Origin: Brienomyrus brachyistius
Taxonomy: Eukaryota > Chordata > Actinopteri > Osteoglossiformes > Mormyridae
Direction of reading: 5' to 3'
Assembly: GCF_023856365.1 (NCBI RefSeq)
Contig: NW_026042800.1
Span: 31,988 to 95,987 of the forward strand
Length of the DNA stretch: 64,000 nucleotides
This document shows positions 36,859 to 47,275 of this stretch, one piece after another. Position 1 is the first letter of the stretch. Every line of letters begins with the position of its first letter. The position numbers and the translations under genes are program-made. A model generated the notes under the pieces. The model saw only the letters and a list, made by a program, of their open reading frames with translations, was not told the origin of the DNA and searched no databases.

Positions 36859-38534
36859 ATAGAGAGATCCACTGGTACTCCCAGCAGACTGATGTCCAGA
36901 TCCACTGTGGTCCAAACATTGGCTGGCATTCATCAGATGGTCTTCAGCCCCCCGGGGGGGGGTGGTCATATAAACACCAGATTATCACTGCCTTTTTGTG
37001 ACTCATGTGTCCGATTCCCAAGGTGTTCGCCCTTAACGTTTGAGTTTAACAGCCGCGTGCAGAAAGGACCACTGGGCTGGAATCCACAAAAGACATTGAT
37101 ATTTACAACTAGCTAATCCTCAACACCCCCCCCCCACCCCCACCCCAACCATCCCCAGCTATCGCCCGCCCTGCCTCCCTTACCAATCCTGCTAAGGATT
37201 ATTTTGTATAATGATGAATAATTTATGAAAATCTACCCCCAGGCCTTCAGCGACGCCTCTCAATTGGCCTTGGCATGGCGCCATTTGCGGCCCTGTCCAT
37301 GCAAACAGCCTACAAACACAACCTCATTTCTACCCCAAAATATAAATGATTCAACTGAGGACAGAAAAAAACCTGGATGAATCACTTCTAAATCAGGCAA
37401 CAAAAAATAAACATACCCTCAAAATGGTTATAATACCACAGCTTTCAACTTGTGTGAGCTGAGTTTACTTATTTATTTCCTTTTTTGTTTATTTATCTCA
37501 GCTGAGATGGACCAGATGGCTCTGGGTGAAGAACTATTGGCTTCTTCATCCCTGATCTAATGTGAACAGAATTAGACCAATGAGAATAAGACCTGAGCAC
37601 TGTGGTATTGTGGGAATTGTAGTTCTTCCGAGTCTCATACGAACACATGCTGCGTGCATCCGACCACGAGAGGTTACACCTGAAGCTCGGCCTGGAAAGT
37701 CCTGCCATATCAGAGCAGTAACTGGAGTAACATTTTAGGCCGAAATGCTTGAGGTTCACCACCGTCCTGTCCAGGTTGTCACCATGCCCTGAACTTCAAG
37801 AGGGAGACTTCTAGGACCATAAACTGGACGAACAGCTGGAAGATGGATGGATGGAGGGATGGAGGGACGGAAGGGCGGATGAAGGAATGTTCAGAAACCT
37901 CCTCTTCTACACTTGAGAGACTCCTCTGAATTCCTTCACATCCCCCTGCAGAATAAACATGGATCCACGAAAGGACGAGCTCACCGGAAGCTCACTCCCA
38001 GGGGCAGCGATTTAGCGGCGTACTCCCCCAGGCAGGTGTGGAACGGACGGCACCGACAGCGGATCTGGCCGGGGTGTTAGCATGTCATATGGGGCGTAGC
38101 GCCCATAGTGTTAGAGCCCCGCTGTCAGCCACACTGGTGGGGGGGGGGGGGGGCAGCGGATCGGAGCCAGAGTTAGGGAAAGGAGATAGGGTGTTATCTG
38201 AAGCGGCAGCCACGGTTGCGGGCAGCAGCGATCCCCGGCCGCTGGAAATCGATAGATACTCCAAGCTCACGGGCATGACCTTGTCAAGACGGCACAAGGG
38301 TCGGCTGGGCAGGGGAGCGTGGCAGGGGGGAGGGGAGGGGTGGGGACAGAATGGGGGTGGTGTCATATGATGGTTCTTGGCAGCGTTTCTCGCACTGATC
38401 ATCGACTGCGCCCTTCCTGTGCAGAACATTACCGACTGAGCTGGCGAGCCACGCCCTCTGCGAAAGTGCGGACGCACACACACATTACAGAGCCAGGCGT
38501 GCAGATACACGCCGTCACATTCATGGAACATGTT
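36859..38534. other. Intergenic; possible conserved element 37180-37345; GATG-rich patch 37843-37880
   Basis: 37180-37345 is complex sequence with TTTGTATAATGATGAATAAT and CCATGCAAACAG motifs, a candidate non-coding element. A 16-G run lies near 38139-38154. No gene seen. Confidence 0.4.
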
Positions 38535-38548
38535 TAGGACACATTCAT

Positions 38549-38680
38549 CCATCCATCCATTAATCCATTTTCCAAACCGCTTATCCTACTGGGTCGCGGG
38601 GGGTCCGGCGCCTATCCCGGAAGCAATGGGCACGAGGCAGGGAACAACCCAGGATGGGGGGCCAGCCCATCGCAGGGCAC
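38549..38680 (-). mobile_element. 5'-truncated copy of the tRNA-derived SINE with perfect 14-bp target duplication
   Basis: On the minus strand this is the 3' third of the family at 31618-31976: CCCTGCGATGGGCTGGCC, GTTGTTCCCTGCCTCGTGCC, CCAGTAGGATAAGCGGTTTG, then the GGATG-type tail. It is bounded on both sides by TAGGACACATTCAT (38535-38548 and 38681-38694), a perfect 14-bp duplication. The 5' truncation plus duplication is the signature of target-primed reverse transcription. Confidence 0.93.
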
Positions 38681-38694
38681 TAGGACACATTCAT

Positions 38695-39249
38695 TTCATA
38701 AAAAATTTTTTAGCAGGCATTCATGATGAAAGCAACATACAAGGACATGATAGTATATTGATGACCCTCCGTTTCCATCAAATGTCTCTTTTCCTCCCTC
38801 TACTAGACACTACCCCCCCCCCCCGCCCCCGCAGGTCACACAGTACCTCCTGGATTGCAGTGTTTCTTTGAGAAAGGGGTCAGGGACCCCAGCTACCTGT
38901 CACATCCAATTCTATTGTTAGAGGAAGAGGCATTCGAACCTGCAGTCCCGAAGACACCGAGAATTTCTGCCAGTCATGCACCTCCCCACCCCCCCACAGC
39001 ATTCCCAGAAATCACCGTCCCGCCTCAATGGCCAGTGGCCGGCAGTCTGGGCGAGAATCCCAGAGGATGTGTCACTGGGACAGCTAACAAGGCCGTGGAA
39101 GACTGAAAAGGCATGTCACAGAAAACGGGACCATGTCGGAAGACATCATGGAGGTGGGACTAGCCACTCTGAAGTGGCGATTCAGGGGTGCTCGCTGATC
39201 TCCACCCCCACTCCACTTTTACTTTTCAGGCCACACAACTGACACACAG
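38695..39249. other. Intergenic, no gene seen
   Basis: Unique-looking DNA with a C run at about 38813-38830. No coding evidence. Confidence 0.5.
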
Positions 39250-39985
39250 ATGTGTCCTCAGGTAAAGCCCACAGACACAGCTACACAGATGTATCTTCCA
39301 ATAAAGCTCACAGGCGCAGCTACACGGATGAATCTTCTGGTAAAGCCCACAGACACAGCTACAGGGATGTATCTTCCGGTAAAGCTCACAGACGCAGCTA
39401 CATGGATGTATCTTCCGGTAAAGCTCACAGACGTAGCTACACGGATGTATCTTCCGGTAAAGCTCACAGACGTAGCTACACGGATGTATCTTCCGGTAAA
39501 GCTCACAGACGTAGCTACACGGATGTATCTTCCGGTAAAGCTCACAGACGTAGCTACACAGATGTATGTTCCAGGGACGGATTATGGACCGGGCCAGCGG
39601 GGCCGATGCCCAGGGGCCCTTGGGGTGCAGGGGGCCCGTGGGGCCCCTAGCCCAAAACAATTTGCAACGCTTATCAACAATGTATTTTCGTTTGTCTATT
39701 TTAGAGGGCCTACATTCTTTGATCCTCTGCCTACAAGGGCCCCTGACCCTATAGGGAGGGCGTTTGGCTGCCAAGGGCCCTAGAATTGTGGTGGTGGTGG
39801 TGGTGGGGGGGGGGGGCCCTCGCGAACGTTTTGCCCAGGGGCCCACACAACCCATAATCCGTCCCTGGTATGTTCTGGTAAAGCTCACAGACGCAGCTAC
39901 ACCGATGACTCTTCCGGTAAAGCTCACAGACGCAGCTACACGGATGTATCTTCCAGTAAAGCTCACAGACAGCACTAACACGGCT
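39250..39985. repeat. 39-bp minisatellite (about 11 units), interrupted by a hAT element
   Basis: The unit is about CTTCCGGTAAAGCTCACAGA + CG(T/C)AGCTACACGGATGTAT. Eight or so units precede and three follow the insertion at 39572-39867. The period is 39 bp = 13 codons, so all three plus frames stay open over the array, which explains the repetitive 132- and 177-residue frames. Confidence 0.95.
39572..39867. mobile_element. Non-autonomous hAT element (296 bp) with 8-bp target duplication
   Basis: Terminal inverted repeats CAGGGACGGATTATGG are perfect over 16 bp at both ends. They are flanked by a perfect 8-bp direct duplication GTATGTTC (39564-39571 and 39868-39875). The CAGGG-type terminus and 8-bp duplication are the hallmarks of the hAT superfamily. 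The interior is GGGCCC-rich with a (GGT)n stretch and has no transposase. The duplication is still identical, so insertion is relatively young and post-dates the minisatellite. Confidence 0.93.
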
Positions 39986-40384
39986 CTCTGAGGCACCTCC
40001 CAGCTCTGCTAGAATTCTCCAGTGGTGGGGGGCTTAGCAGTGACAGAGCCCTTGCCACAGGACCCAGCGAAGGTCACAGTACGAGTTCCTCCTTGGCAGG
40101 GCGGGGGGGGGGGGGGCTTCACCAGCAACTGGATTGCATTTCCACTTCCCACCCGCTGAAAACGTGCACCGGGCTCTCCAGTTACAAAGTGTCCCTCAGC
40201 AGATGGGCCTCGGCAGTCAGATTGGCCATTACTGCCCCCCCACCCCCACCACGAGATCACAGTACGCGTGAGCACCCCTGTTCGGGTTCAGGACCTAAAG
40301 GGTCCTCAGATCTCAGTACCATGTGGGTTCGTAATCAGGCCGGCAGAAAAAGGAGGATAGGAGGAGAGGTAAATAAATAAAATC
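39986..40384. other. Intergenic, no gene seen
   Basis: Mixed DNA with a G run near 40103-40114. No coding evidence. Confidence 0.5.
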
Positions 40385-40800
40385 AGGATTTTTCCCCCTT
40401 GATTTCAAGACCTCCCTCATTAAATGTTCATTACATGTTAAGCTTAATGAGCTTCAGACCAGAAGAAAGGCAAGGAAATGGAGGCAGAAAATGGAAAAAT
40501 TGACAGGAAAAGGGGAAAAATAATTTGCCGGACAGTTTTCACAGCTTTGCTGCCCCAAACTTCAGGCTCCTGTTTATAGCGCAGCCCAATAAGACAAGGG
40601 GCCATAATTTAAACCATCTGTCCTTACGGTTCACACAGTGAAAACATTTTGTCAAACTAATTATCTGGCCTTTGCTTTGGCAGGCGTAGTCCAAGTTATG
40701 ATAATTTTGTTATTTTTAGGTAATTGTTTCCAGTGTGTAAGTCGGGCGACTTGAAAAGAGCCGCCACCTTTTAATCCGCAAGATGGATGTTTGATATGGG
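40385..40800. other. Candidate conserved non-coding element (unverified)
   Basis: AT-rich complex sequence with TTAAGCTTAATGAGC, CCATAATTTAAACC, AACTAATTATCTGG, TATGATAATTTTG and GGTAATTGTTTCC, and with no tandem repeats. It lies next to the GC-rich 52-bp satellite, so the contrast is sharp. Needs alignment to other fishes. Confidence 0.28.
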
Positions 40801-40897
40801 CTGTGATGCCGTCGTAATAGTAGAGGCCTCCATCAGCTGGGCCCTGTTAGACAGGAGGCTGAGAAAATAAACAGCAGCACCGGCCCCAGCTGCCGCC

Positions 40898-41870
40898 TCC
40901 CCCAGGATCCACCCCATCGGTCAGCGGCTGCGTGGAGGTCCAGACCACTGCCCCCAAGATCCACCCCATCGGTCAGCGGCCGCGTGGAGGTCCAGACCAC
41001 TGCCCCCAAGATCCACCCCATCGGTCAGCGGCCGCGTGGAGGTCCAGACCACTGCCCCCAAGATCCACCCCATCGGTCAGCGGCCGCGTGGAGGTCCAGA
41101 CCACTGCCCCCAGGGTCCACCCCATCGGTCAGCGGCCGCGTGGAGGTCCAGACCACTGCCCCCAAGATCCACCCCATCGGTCAGCGGCCGCGTGGAGGTC
41201 CAGACCACTGCCCCCAAGATCCACCCCATCGGTCAGCGGCCGCGTGGAGGTCCAGACCACTGCCCCCAGGATCCACCCCATCGGTCAGCGGCCGCGTGGA
41301 GGTCCAGACCACTGCCCCCAAGATCCACCCCATCGGTCAGCGGCCGCGTGGAGGTCCAGACCACTGCCCCCAGGATCCACCCCATCGGTCAGCGGCCGCG
41401 TGGAGGTCCAGACCACTGCCCCCAGGATCCACCCCATCGGTCAGCGGCCGCGTGGAGGTCCAGACCACTGCCCCCAGGATCCACCCCATCGGTCAGCGGC
41501 CGCGTGGAGGTCCAGACCACTGCCCCCAAGATCCACCCCATCGGTCAGCGGCCGCGTGGAGGTCCAGACCACTGCCCCCAGGATCCACCCCACCGGTCAG
41601 CGGCCGCGTGGAGGTCCAGACCACTGCCCCCAGGATCCACCCCATCGGTCAGCGGCCGCGTGGAGGTCCAGACCACTGCCCCCAAGATCCACCCCATCGG
41701 TCAGCGGCCGCGTGGAGGTCCAGACCACTGCCCCCAAGATCCACCCCATCGGTCAGCGGCCGCGTGGAGGTCCAGACCACTGCCCCCAAGATCCACCCCA
41801 TCGGTCAGCGGCCGCGTGGAGGTCCAGACCCCTGCCCCCAGGATCTACCCCATCGGTCAGCGGCTGTGTG
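40898..41870. repeat. 52-bp CpG-rich minisatellite, 18 full units
   Basis: TCGGTCAGCGGC recurs at an exact 52-bp spacing from about 40917 to 41853. The unit runs CCACCCCATCGGTCAGCGGC, CGCGTGGAGGTCCAGACCAC, TGCCCCCA(A/G)GAT. Seventeen internal units carry GCGGCCGC (a NotI site), and A/G variation creates GGATCC in some. Each unit keeps four CpGs. Because 52 is one more than a multiple of 3, the three plus frames all stay open, giving 287-480 residue repetitive frames that are not genes. Confidence 0.98.
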
Positions 41871-42517
41871 GGGGCCCCGGTGTGGCGCAGGGGCACTGAA
41901 ACACGATCCAGGCAAGGGGCCAACTTGGCAAGCGACATTCACGGCCCCCCGGGCCTGATTGAATCTCTGGCCCGGTCTCTTTTAACGTTTCGAGAATGTA
42001 AATACACACATTTTTCTCCCACTTTCTGCCTCCGTTTACGCATTTTTAAGAGTGTGTGGGGGGGGGGGGTTCTAGGGTACAGAGCCCCCCTTCTCCTCCC
42101 CACAGCTCAAACAATGCTAATTTGTCCATCGCAAAGACAAGTGACCCGCAGCTTTGTTCTGAGTCAGCCCTCGTGCCCAACTCCCCACCAAGACCTGTTC
42201 CGATGGCTTGATGCGTACCAGAGATGTATGGAGTGGCCTTCCACTAAACACTATCTGGAAATAATTAGCACACGTAGGGATCGTACTCCTTGGCTGGGGG
42301 TCTTACATGCATGCTGGATTTCGGGGTTTATGGGTGCTCCAGAAAATCCACCCATGGGGTGGGGGGGTTTTTAGCCTGGAGGCGGCCGAGAGAATCGACG
42401 TGGCCTGGAAATGGTGTCAGGAGGCGCTAAAGTTGACCTGTGTTTTATTGAAAGGCTCGGTCTTTTCCGGTAACTGTCAGGGAACCTTCTAGTGAAAAGG
42501 TCCATATCAGTCCTGTC
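41871..42517. other. Intergenic, no gene seen
   Basis: Unique-looking DNA with a G run at about 42058-42070. The C-terminal part of the long satellite frame extends to 42374 without any recognisable domain. Confidence 0.5.
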
Positions 42518-42525
42518 CATTAATG

Positions 42526-42791
42526 CAGCGTTTCTCAAACTGTCAGGCTGTAGGCAGGCACTGCAGGCCCTGCAAACACGACCAAGCCCAACCCCCCCCC
42601 GTGGATGCATATCCGCATAGATAGATAGATAGATAGATAGATTGGATGTAGAATTGGTTGATTGGTGCAGAAGCTAGGCTCTGCGGGCCGGCAGGAACCC
42701 TCTCACGGACCGGCAGGAACCCTCTCACGGGCCAGCAGGAACCCTCTCACGGACCGGCACTGGTCCGCGGCCCATAGTTTGAGAAAGGGTG
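42526..42791. mobile_element. Non-autonomous hAT element (266 bp) with 8-bp palindromic target duplication
   Basis: The left end is CAGCGTTTCTCAAACT and the right end in reverse complement is CACCCTTTCTCAAACT, 14 of 16 identical. CATTAATG flanks both sides (42518-42525 and 42792-42799), a perfect 8-bp duplication. The interior holds a (GATA)n tract (about 42615-42641) and a 26-bp repeat (GGCAGGAACCCTCTCACGGA type, three copies) and no transposase. Confidence 0.9.
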
Positions 42792-42799
42792 CATTAATG

Positions 42800-44079
42800 C
42801 ACTAATATAATCATCTTACCTGTTTCACTCAACCCCTGCAAGGACACCATTCAATGTTGACCGCAAAGGGCGTCCATGCGACGGCAGGACCTCCGAAAAC
42901 GAGTAAGGGCAGAAATGCAGGTATCATTTTTTTTAAAAAACCGATTCTGCTGGTCTCAGATTGTGATCAGAGTCTCTTTGTCCTTTTTTGAGCCGACCGG
43001 TCCACCGAGAGCATAAGGTAACCTAGTCCAATCTAGGGGAGCAGAGAGTCATTTCCAAAGCTTGTTATGAAATATTCAGGCTGGATTAAACATATTTAAA
43101 TCACAGTCGGCACACAGACTCGATTTGAATCGCACAGCCTGGCTGCGATGAGGGGGCCTGCTTTGTTGCCTAAGGCCACGTAGGATCTTGTCGGTCCAAA
43201 GGGTTGACTTAATTTCCCACAAACTGATATCCTGGGCAGACTTTACGTTCCCTCCCCAGACAATGCCGTGGCGGACTGGGGGAGGACTGGATCACTTTAG
43301 GTGGACACACTCCTCTCTCTTCTTGGGTATATTTGTAGAAAAGCCTCACAGACTAAGTAGAGACTCCTCATGCTTCAGTTTAACTGGTCAAACCGGTCAA
43401 ATCCCTACTGGGTCACCAGTGAAATTGATTCTTCACCAATCCACACCATCCCAACATTGAACAAAGCAAAAATGTGCGGAAACTGAAAAGCAGATTTGTA
43501 CGACTCGCTAATTCTATGGGGAATGTTTTTGAAAAAAAATTGCGTGTGTTTTGGAAATTCATTGAAAGTTCTTCGTTGGGTCATACGAGGACTGAGTGAG
43601 ATTTGGTTCACGATACTGTGACATGTGATGAGGAAGCCTGGCTGAAGGTCATTGGTGGTTTCGTTTTTTAAAAATGGCATGTTTTGAAAATCTGCTCTTC
43701 AGGTCCCATCAACGGGGAGCGTTGCCTGGCCAGACGACGGGTCACACTGGCCTAACTTTCCTGCTTGACACAGAGCACAACCGTTTGGACCTCCCGCTAA
43801 CTGACTGATCCCCCCACGCCCACCCCCACCCCCGCCCCAGACATCTTCAATGGAGAGGCGCTGGATGTGGAGGCCTCAGATCCTTCTGGTGGCTGCAGAC
43901 GCTCGAGCCTCCTAGAGACTTCCTGTCCACCAGCCCCAGCAGACAAAAGTGCTCAGTCACATGAAACCTAATCTGTAGGCCTGAGAAAGGCGACCTCTGA
44001 CCTCTGACCCCTACCCTACCACATTAGACAGGGCGACGGGGGCAGAGTGTGGAGGCTTTGTTTGAGAGGCCGCGTCCTT
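42800..44079. other. Intergenic, no gene seen
   Basis: Unique-looking, moderately AT-rich DNA with one C-rich patch near 43810-43840. Frames up to 91 residues lack domains. Confidence 0.5.
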
Positions 44080-44384
44080 GGTGTGTGTGTGTGTGTGTGT
44101 GTGTTATGTACATATATGTATATTTGAAATAAAACCTGTTATTTTGACACTGTGGGGGACATTTTTTCAGTCCCAAGAGGGGGAAACTCCATGTTATAAA
44201 AATCTGTGGCTGCAATCAAAAAACTAAAAATGTTGTTTGTTTACTTAAGGTTACAGTTAGGGCTGAGTAGGGGTTAAGCTTACCATGGTTGGGATTAGGG
44301 TTATTCCCTTAGAAATGGATGGAGAGTCCCCACAAGATATGAATATGTGCACATGCATGTGTGTGTGTGTGTGTGTGTGTGTGT
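44080..44384. repeat. Dispersed fish repeat bounded by (GT)n tracts
   Basis: GT tracts at 44080-44105 and 44358-44384 bracket a body with CCTGTTATTTTGACACTGTG, GGGGACATTTTTTCAGTCCC, GGTTACAGTTAGGG, GGGATTAGGGTTATTCCC and GAGAGTCCCCACAAGATATG. The block CCTGTTATTTTGAC with its downstream GGTCCC recurs at 20995-21045. This matches a frequent fish repeat carrying TTAGGGTT-like motifs and GGGGAC...GTCCCC ends. Confidence 0.6.
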
Positions 44385-44570
44385 ATCCGTACCTCTGCAT
44401 GATGTGCTACAAGGTGCAAGTAGGCAAAAAAAATACCCTTCAAACACATTTGTCTGCAATTTTGAGTCCTTTTTTTTGCAAGAGCGATCATGAGATGCCG
44501 TTTTAGGCGCGAAGGTGAGAGTATGCAGACACATGCACTCCTGAGGCAGGTGTGTCTTATGTTTGACGGT

Positions 44571-44579
44571 AGGTGTGTG

Positions 44580-44620
<41 letters not shown>
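44571..44620. repeat. (GT)n microsatellite
   Basis: About 24 GT units. Confidence 0.96.
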
Positions 44621-44621
<1 letters not shown>

Positions 44622-46944
44622 CTGTATGCCTCTAACCACAGCCCGAACCCTGCAGACAGAGGTCACGGGGTCACGTTAACACAAAACAGAGAGTAGCAGA
44701 CATAACACAGATGCTGATCCGTGGCGGGGCCCCCTATGCCCCTAGACCCCGCCTCTCCCCCAGACCCCACCTTCCCCCTCCTCGATTAACAGCCGTGCCG
44801 GAAACACGCCAGCTTAGCTTCAGTCGTCCCCCATGATTACCTCTCCTTTTCAGCTTTCGAAGGTGACCCGGCCTTTTCGTCACTGCAGCTGCAATTAACC
44901 TTAGCAGACCTGCACCCCCCCCCCGACCCCCCCAAACGTCAAAGCCCAGGAAGCGGAGCACCTGGTTCTCCCCTCAGCAGATTAGCCACTGTCTTCCTGG
45001 CCCCGTGCTGCCATGCAGGTGCGCCGCGGGAATTTGCCACAGTGTCTGGGGCCCATCGGCCACACCCTGCTACACACACACACACACTCACACACACTCT
45101 GCACAGCTCCAAGCAACCAGGGAGTGGAGCCGATGAGTGCGCTACCCCTCAAGGTTACAGAGGACCAGAAGCACCAGAAGTTTAGTGAATGGGGCTAAAA
45201 AAGAAAATGTCAGCTTAGGAAACAGAAAAACGCAATGGGAACCAGTCACAACGGACTGGCAAGGTCTGCTTCAGCGTGTGTGGCTGCGGCGTGAGAGAAA
45301 CACAGAGCCTGGCCATTCAAGACTCGGTCCTCATCAGGCCACACGTCTCCCAACTACCTCACTTCCTGCTCGTACCTCACTTCCTGCTCTCCTGAAAGAA
45401 GAAGAAAGTAACCTAGGTGAAGAGTATGGGACTATTGACGCGTGTGAGAGTGTGCCTCACGCAGTGAGCGAGGACTAACTGGCTACACACACAAGTGTTT
45501 GAAGTGTCATCTCCATTGCGTGTTTCGGCTGTTTGGGTTAGGGGAGGGGCTGGGGGGGTGGTTATTCTCATTTCCAACCCAACTGACTGACCTTTATACT
45601 CGAAACCACGGTGACCTCCCCCCTGCTCCACCACCCTGCCCTTCGACTTTATCTCGGCTGTCCACACCTTGAATGCCGGCCGCTTTGTCTATCTATAGAC
45701 TTTGACCTCTCCTTGCTCAGCGGACAGCAAGCGGTCGTGCCGCCCTTCGGGGAGACAGCGGGGAAGGACGCCGAGGGATTTATGAGTTATGCAGATGACC
45801 AGGCAAGGTTGGCAGCACAGATAAGCTCCGGTGAACTTCCACCCCTTTCTGTTGCTCACACACGCACAGACGTACCCTGGCCCCTTTTTACGACCTCACT
45901 TCCTGCCGGCCTTGTCCCGCTGGCCGCAGGTTTGCCTCGTGAAGAGGCAGCTTACGGCACTTGTGGAGGACAGAGCCTTCCCACGTGACGTTTATCGGCT
46001 CGCGAAGTCGTTAGCTTGGTTAAACGGGATGCTGTGGAGGTCCTGAAGCACTAAGTGTGCCCCCCACCTGCCCGATAAAATGTTTTTAAATGCTGAAGAG
46101 AGCTACTCCCCCAAAAGTGCTCACCTGGGATCAATTAATTTGTTTATTAAAGTGCTTAGATTTAATACACCTTCCTACACTTTCTTTTTCTTTTTTATCA
46201 CCAGCTGTGATTAATCATCCTACACTAATCCAATCATTAAACCCAAAGGACCCCTCCTGATATCTATTTCTTGCCCTGCTGCTGAGGAAAGAGCAAAGCA
46301 AATCTTTCCAACTAGACAGCTGAGTTTGGTCACTCTAGACAGTTCCTGGGGTCCTTTAATCATATGTCTATGCCTCATGACATTTCAGGACTATGCATGT
46401 CATGTGCTCACTGGCATCCAATGAGAAGAGACCTACCTCTCGACATCACTTCCTGCGATTGATATAGTGTACAAGCCCACAGTGACATTTAGGGAGTTTT
46501 CTACCGCAGCCAGTGGCATCCTGCCCCAAACATTGAGGGCACCTTTTTGCACGTACCCAGCCATTAATTACCTCACCGAAGTGCTCATTTACACCGTAAA
46601 TTGACCTCACCAGGTGCTGCACAGGTGCTAATGTATATTTGAAAAAGGGCCTTCAGGATTCCAGACCTCAAGAACCCAGGCTGGGTACGCGTGGTCATCA
46701 GATTCAGAGTTCCCGCTGGAGTCGTCAGCGATGACTGCTGACACAGCTCGTGCGACACACCTCTGGGCCTGTTACTGGAGCCAGCGCTCTGGGCCATGGG
46801 GAATCACACAGCTGATATGTGGGGGTGGGAGGGGGGGGGGTAATTCTGAGTCTCTAAGCATAGTGGCAAAGTAACCTGGCACTAAATAAGGCACCTACAA
46901 AATATACAATTCTATTATTATTCTACTTTCATTTTATAATATTG
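44621..46944. other. Intergenic, no gene seen
   Basis: Short CA tract near 45075-45098. ACCTCACTTCCTGCTC is directly duplicated near 45356-45390. 46080-46300 is AT-rich and complex. No supported coding sequence. Confidence 0.5.
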
Positions 46945-47275
46945 CTCCATCCATCCATCTTCTGTAACTGCTTATCCAGTGCAAAGTCGGAGTGAGGAGC
47001 CCAGGCATCTTAGGGACACGAGGCAGGGGACGCGTTGAATAGGACGCTGCTCACTCACACATTATCACATACTGCAAGCAATTTAGGGTCACTCATCCAT
47101 CTAACTACAGATTTTCTGGACCCTATGAGGAAACTGGACAACCCGGAAGAACATCACACAAAGCGAAGGAGAACTTGCATTCCTCACGCACACACAGAGT
47201 TGGGGGGTTAGAATTTAAACCCCCAACTCTGGAGATGAGAGCCTGCAGCGCTAGCCAGTTAGCTACTGTGCTGCT
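46945..47275 (-). mobile_element. Diverged full-length copy of the tRNA-derived SINE
   Basis: On the minus strand the order is: a tRNA-like head GCAGCACAGTAGCTAACTGG with a B-box-like GGTTTAAATTCTAACC region, GAATGCAAGTTCTCC, the CCGGGTTGTCCAGTTTCCTC block, GACCCTAAATTGC, CCCTGCCTCGTGTCCC, and GGATAAGCAGTTACAG with the GATGGATGGATGG tail. The copy is old, with many substitutions. No duplication was recognised. Confidence 0.75.

Noticed and set aside
38388..38475. CAGCGTTTCTCGCACTG as a second copy of the hAT family at 42526
   Set aside because: The right terminus and duplication are absent; the similarity is limited to about 11 bases.
39226..39996. 256-residue minus-strand frame with YRKIHPCSYVCEL-type repeats
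   Set aside because: It is the 39-bp minisatellite (13 codons) plus the hAT insertion read through; not a repeat protein.
40932..42374. 480-residue plus-strand open frame (with two overlapping companions of 324 and 287 residues)
   Set aside because: It is the 52-bp satellite read in three frames; all three are open because the unit lacks stops. The non-repeat tail has no domain or splice structure.
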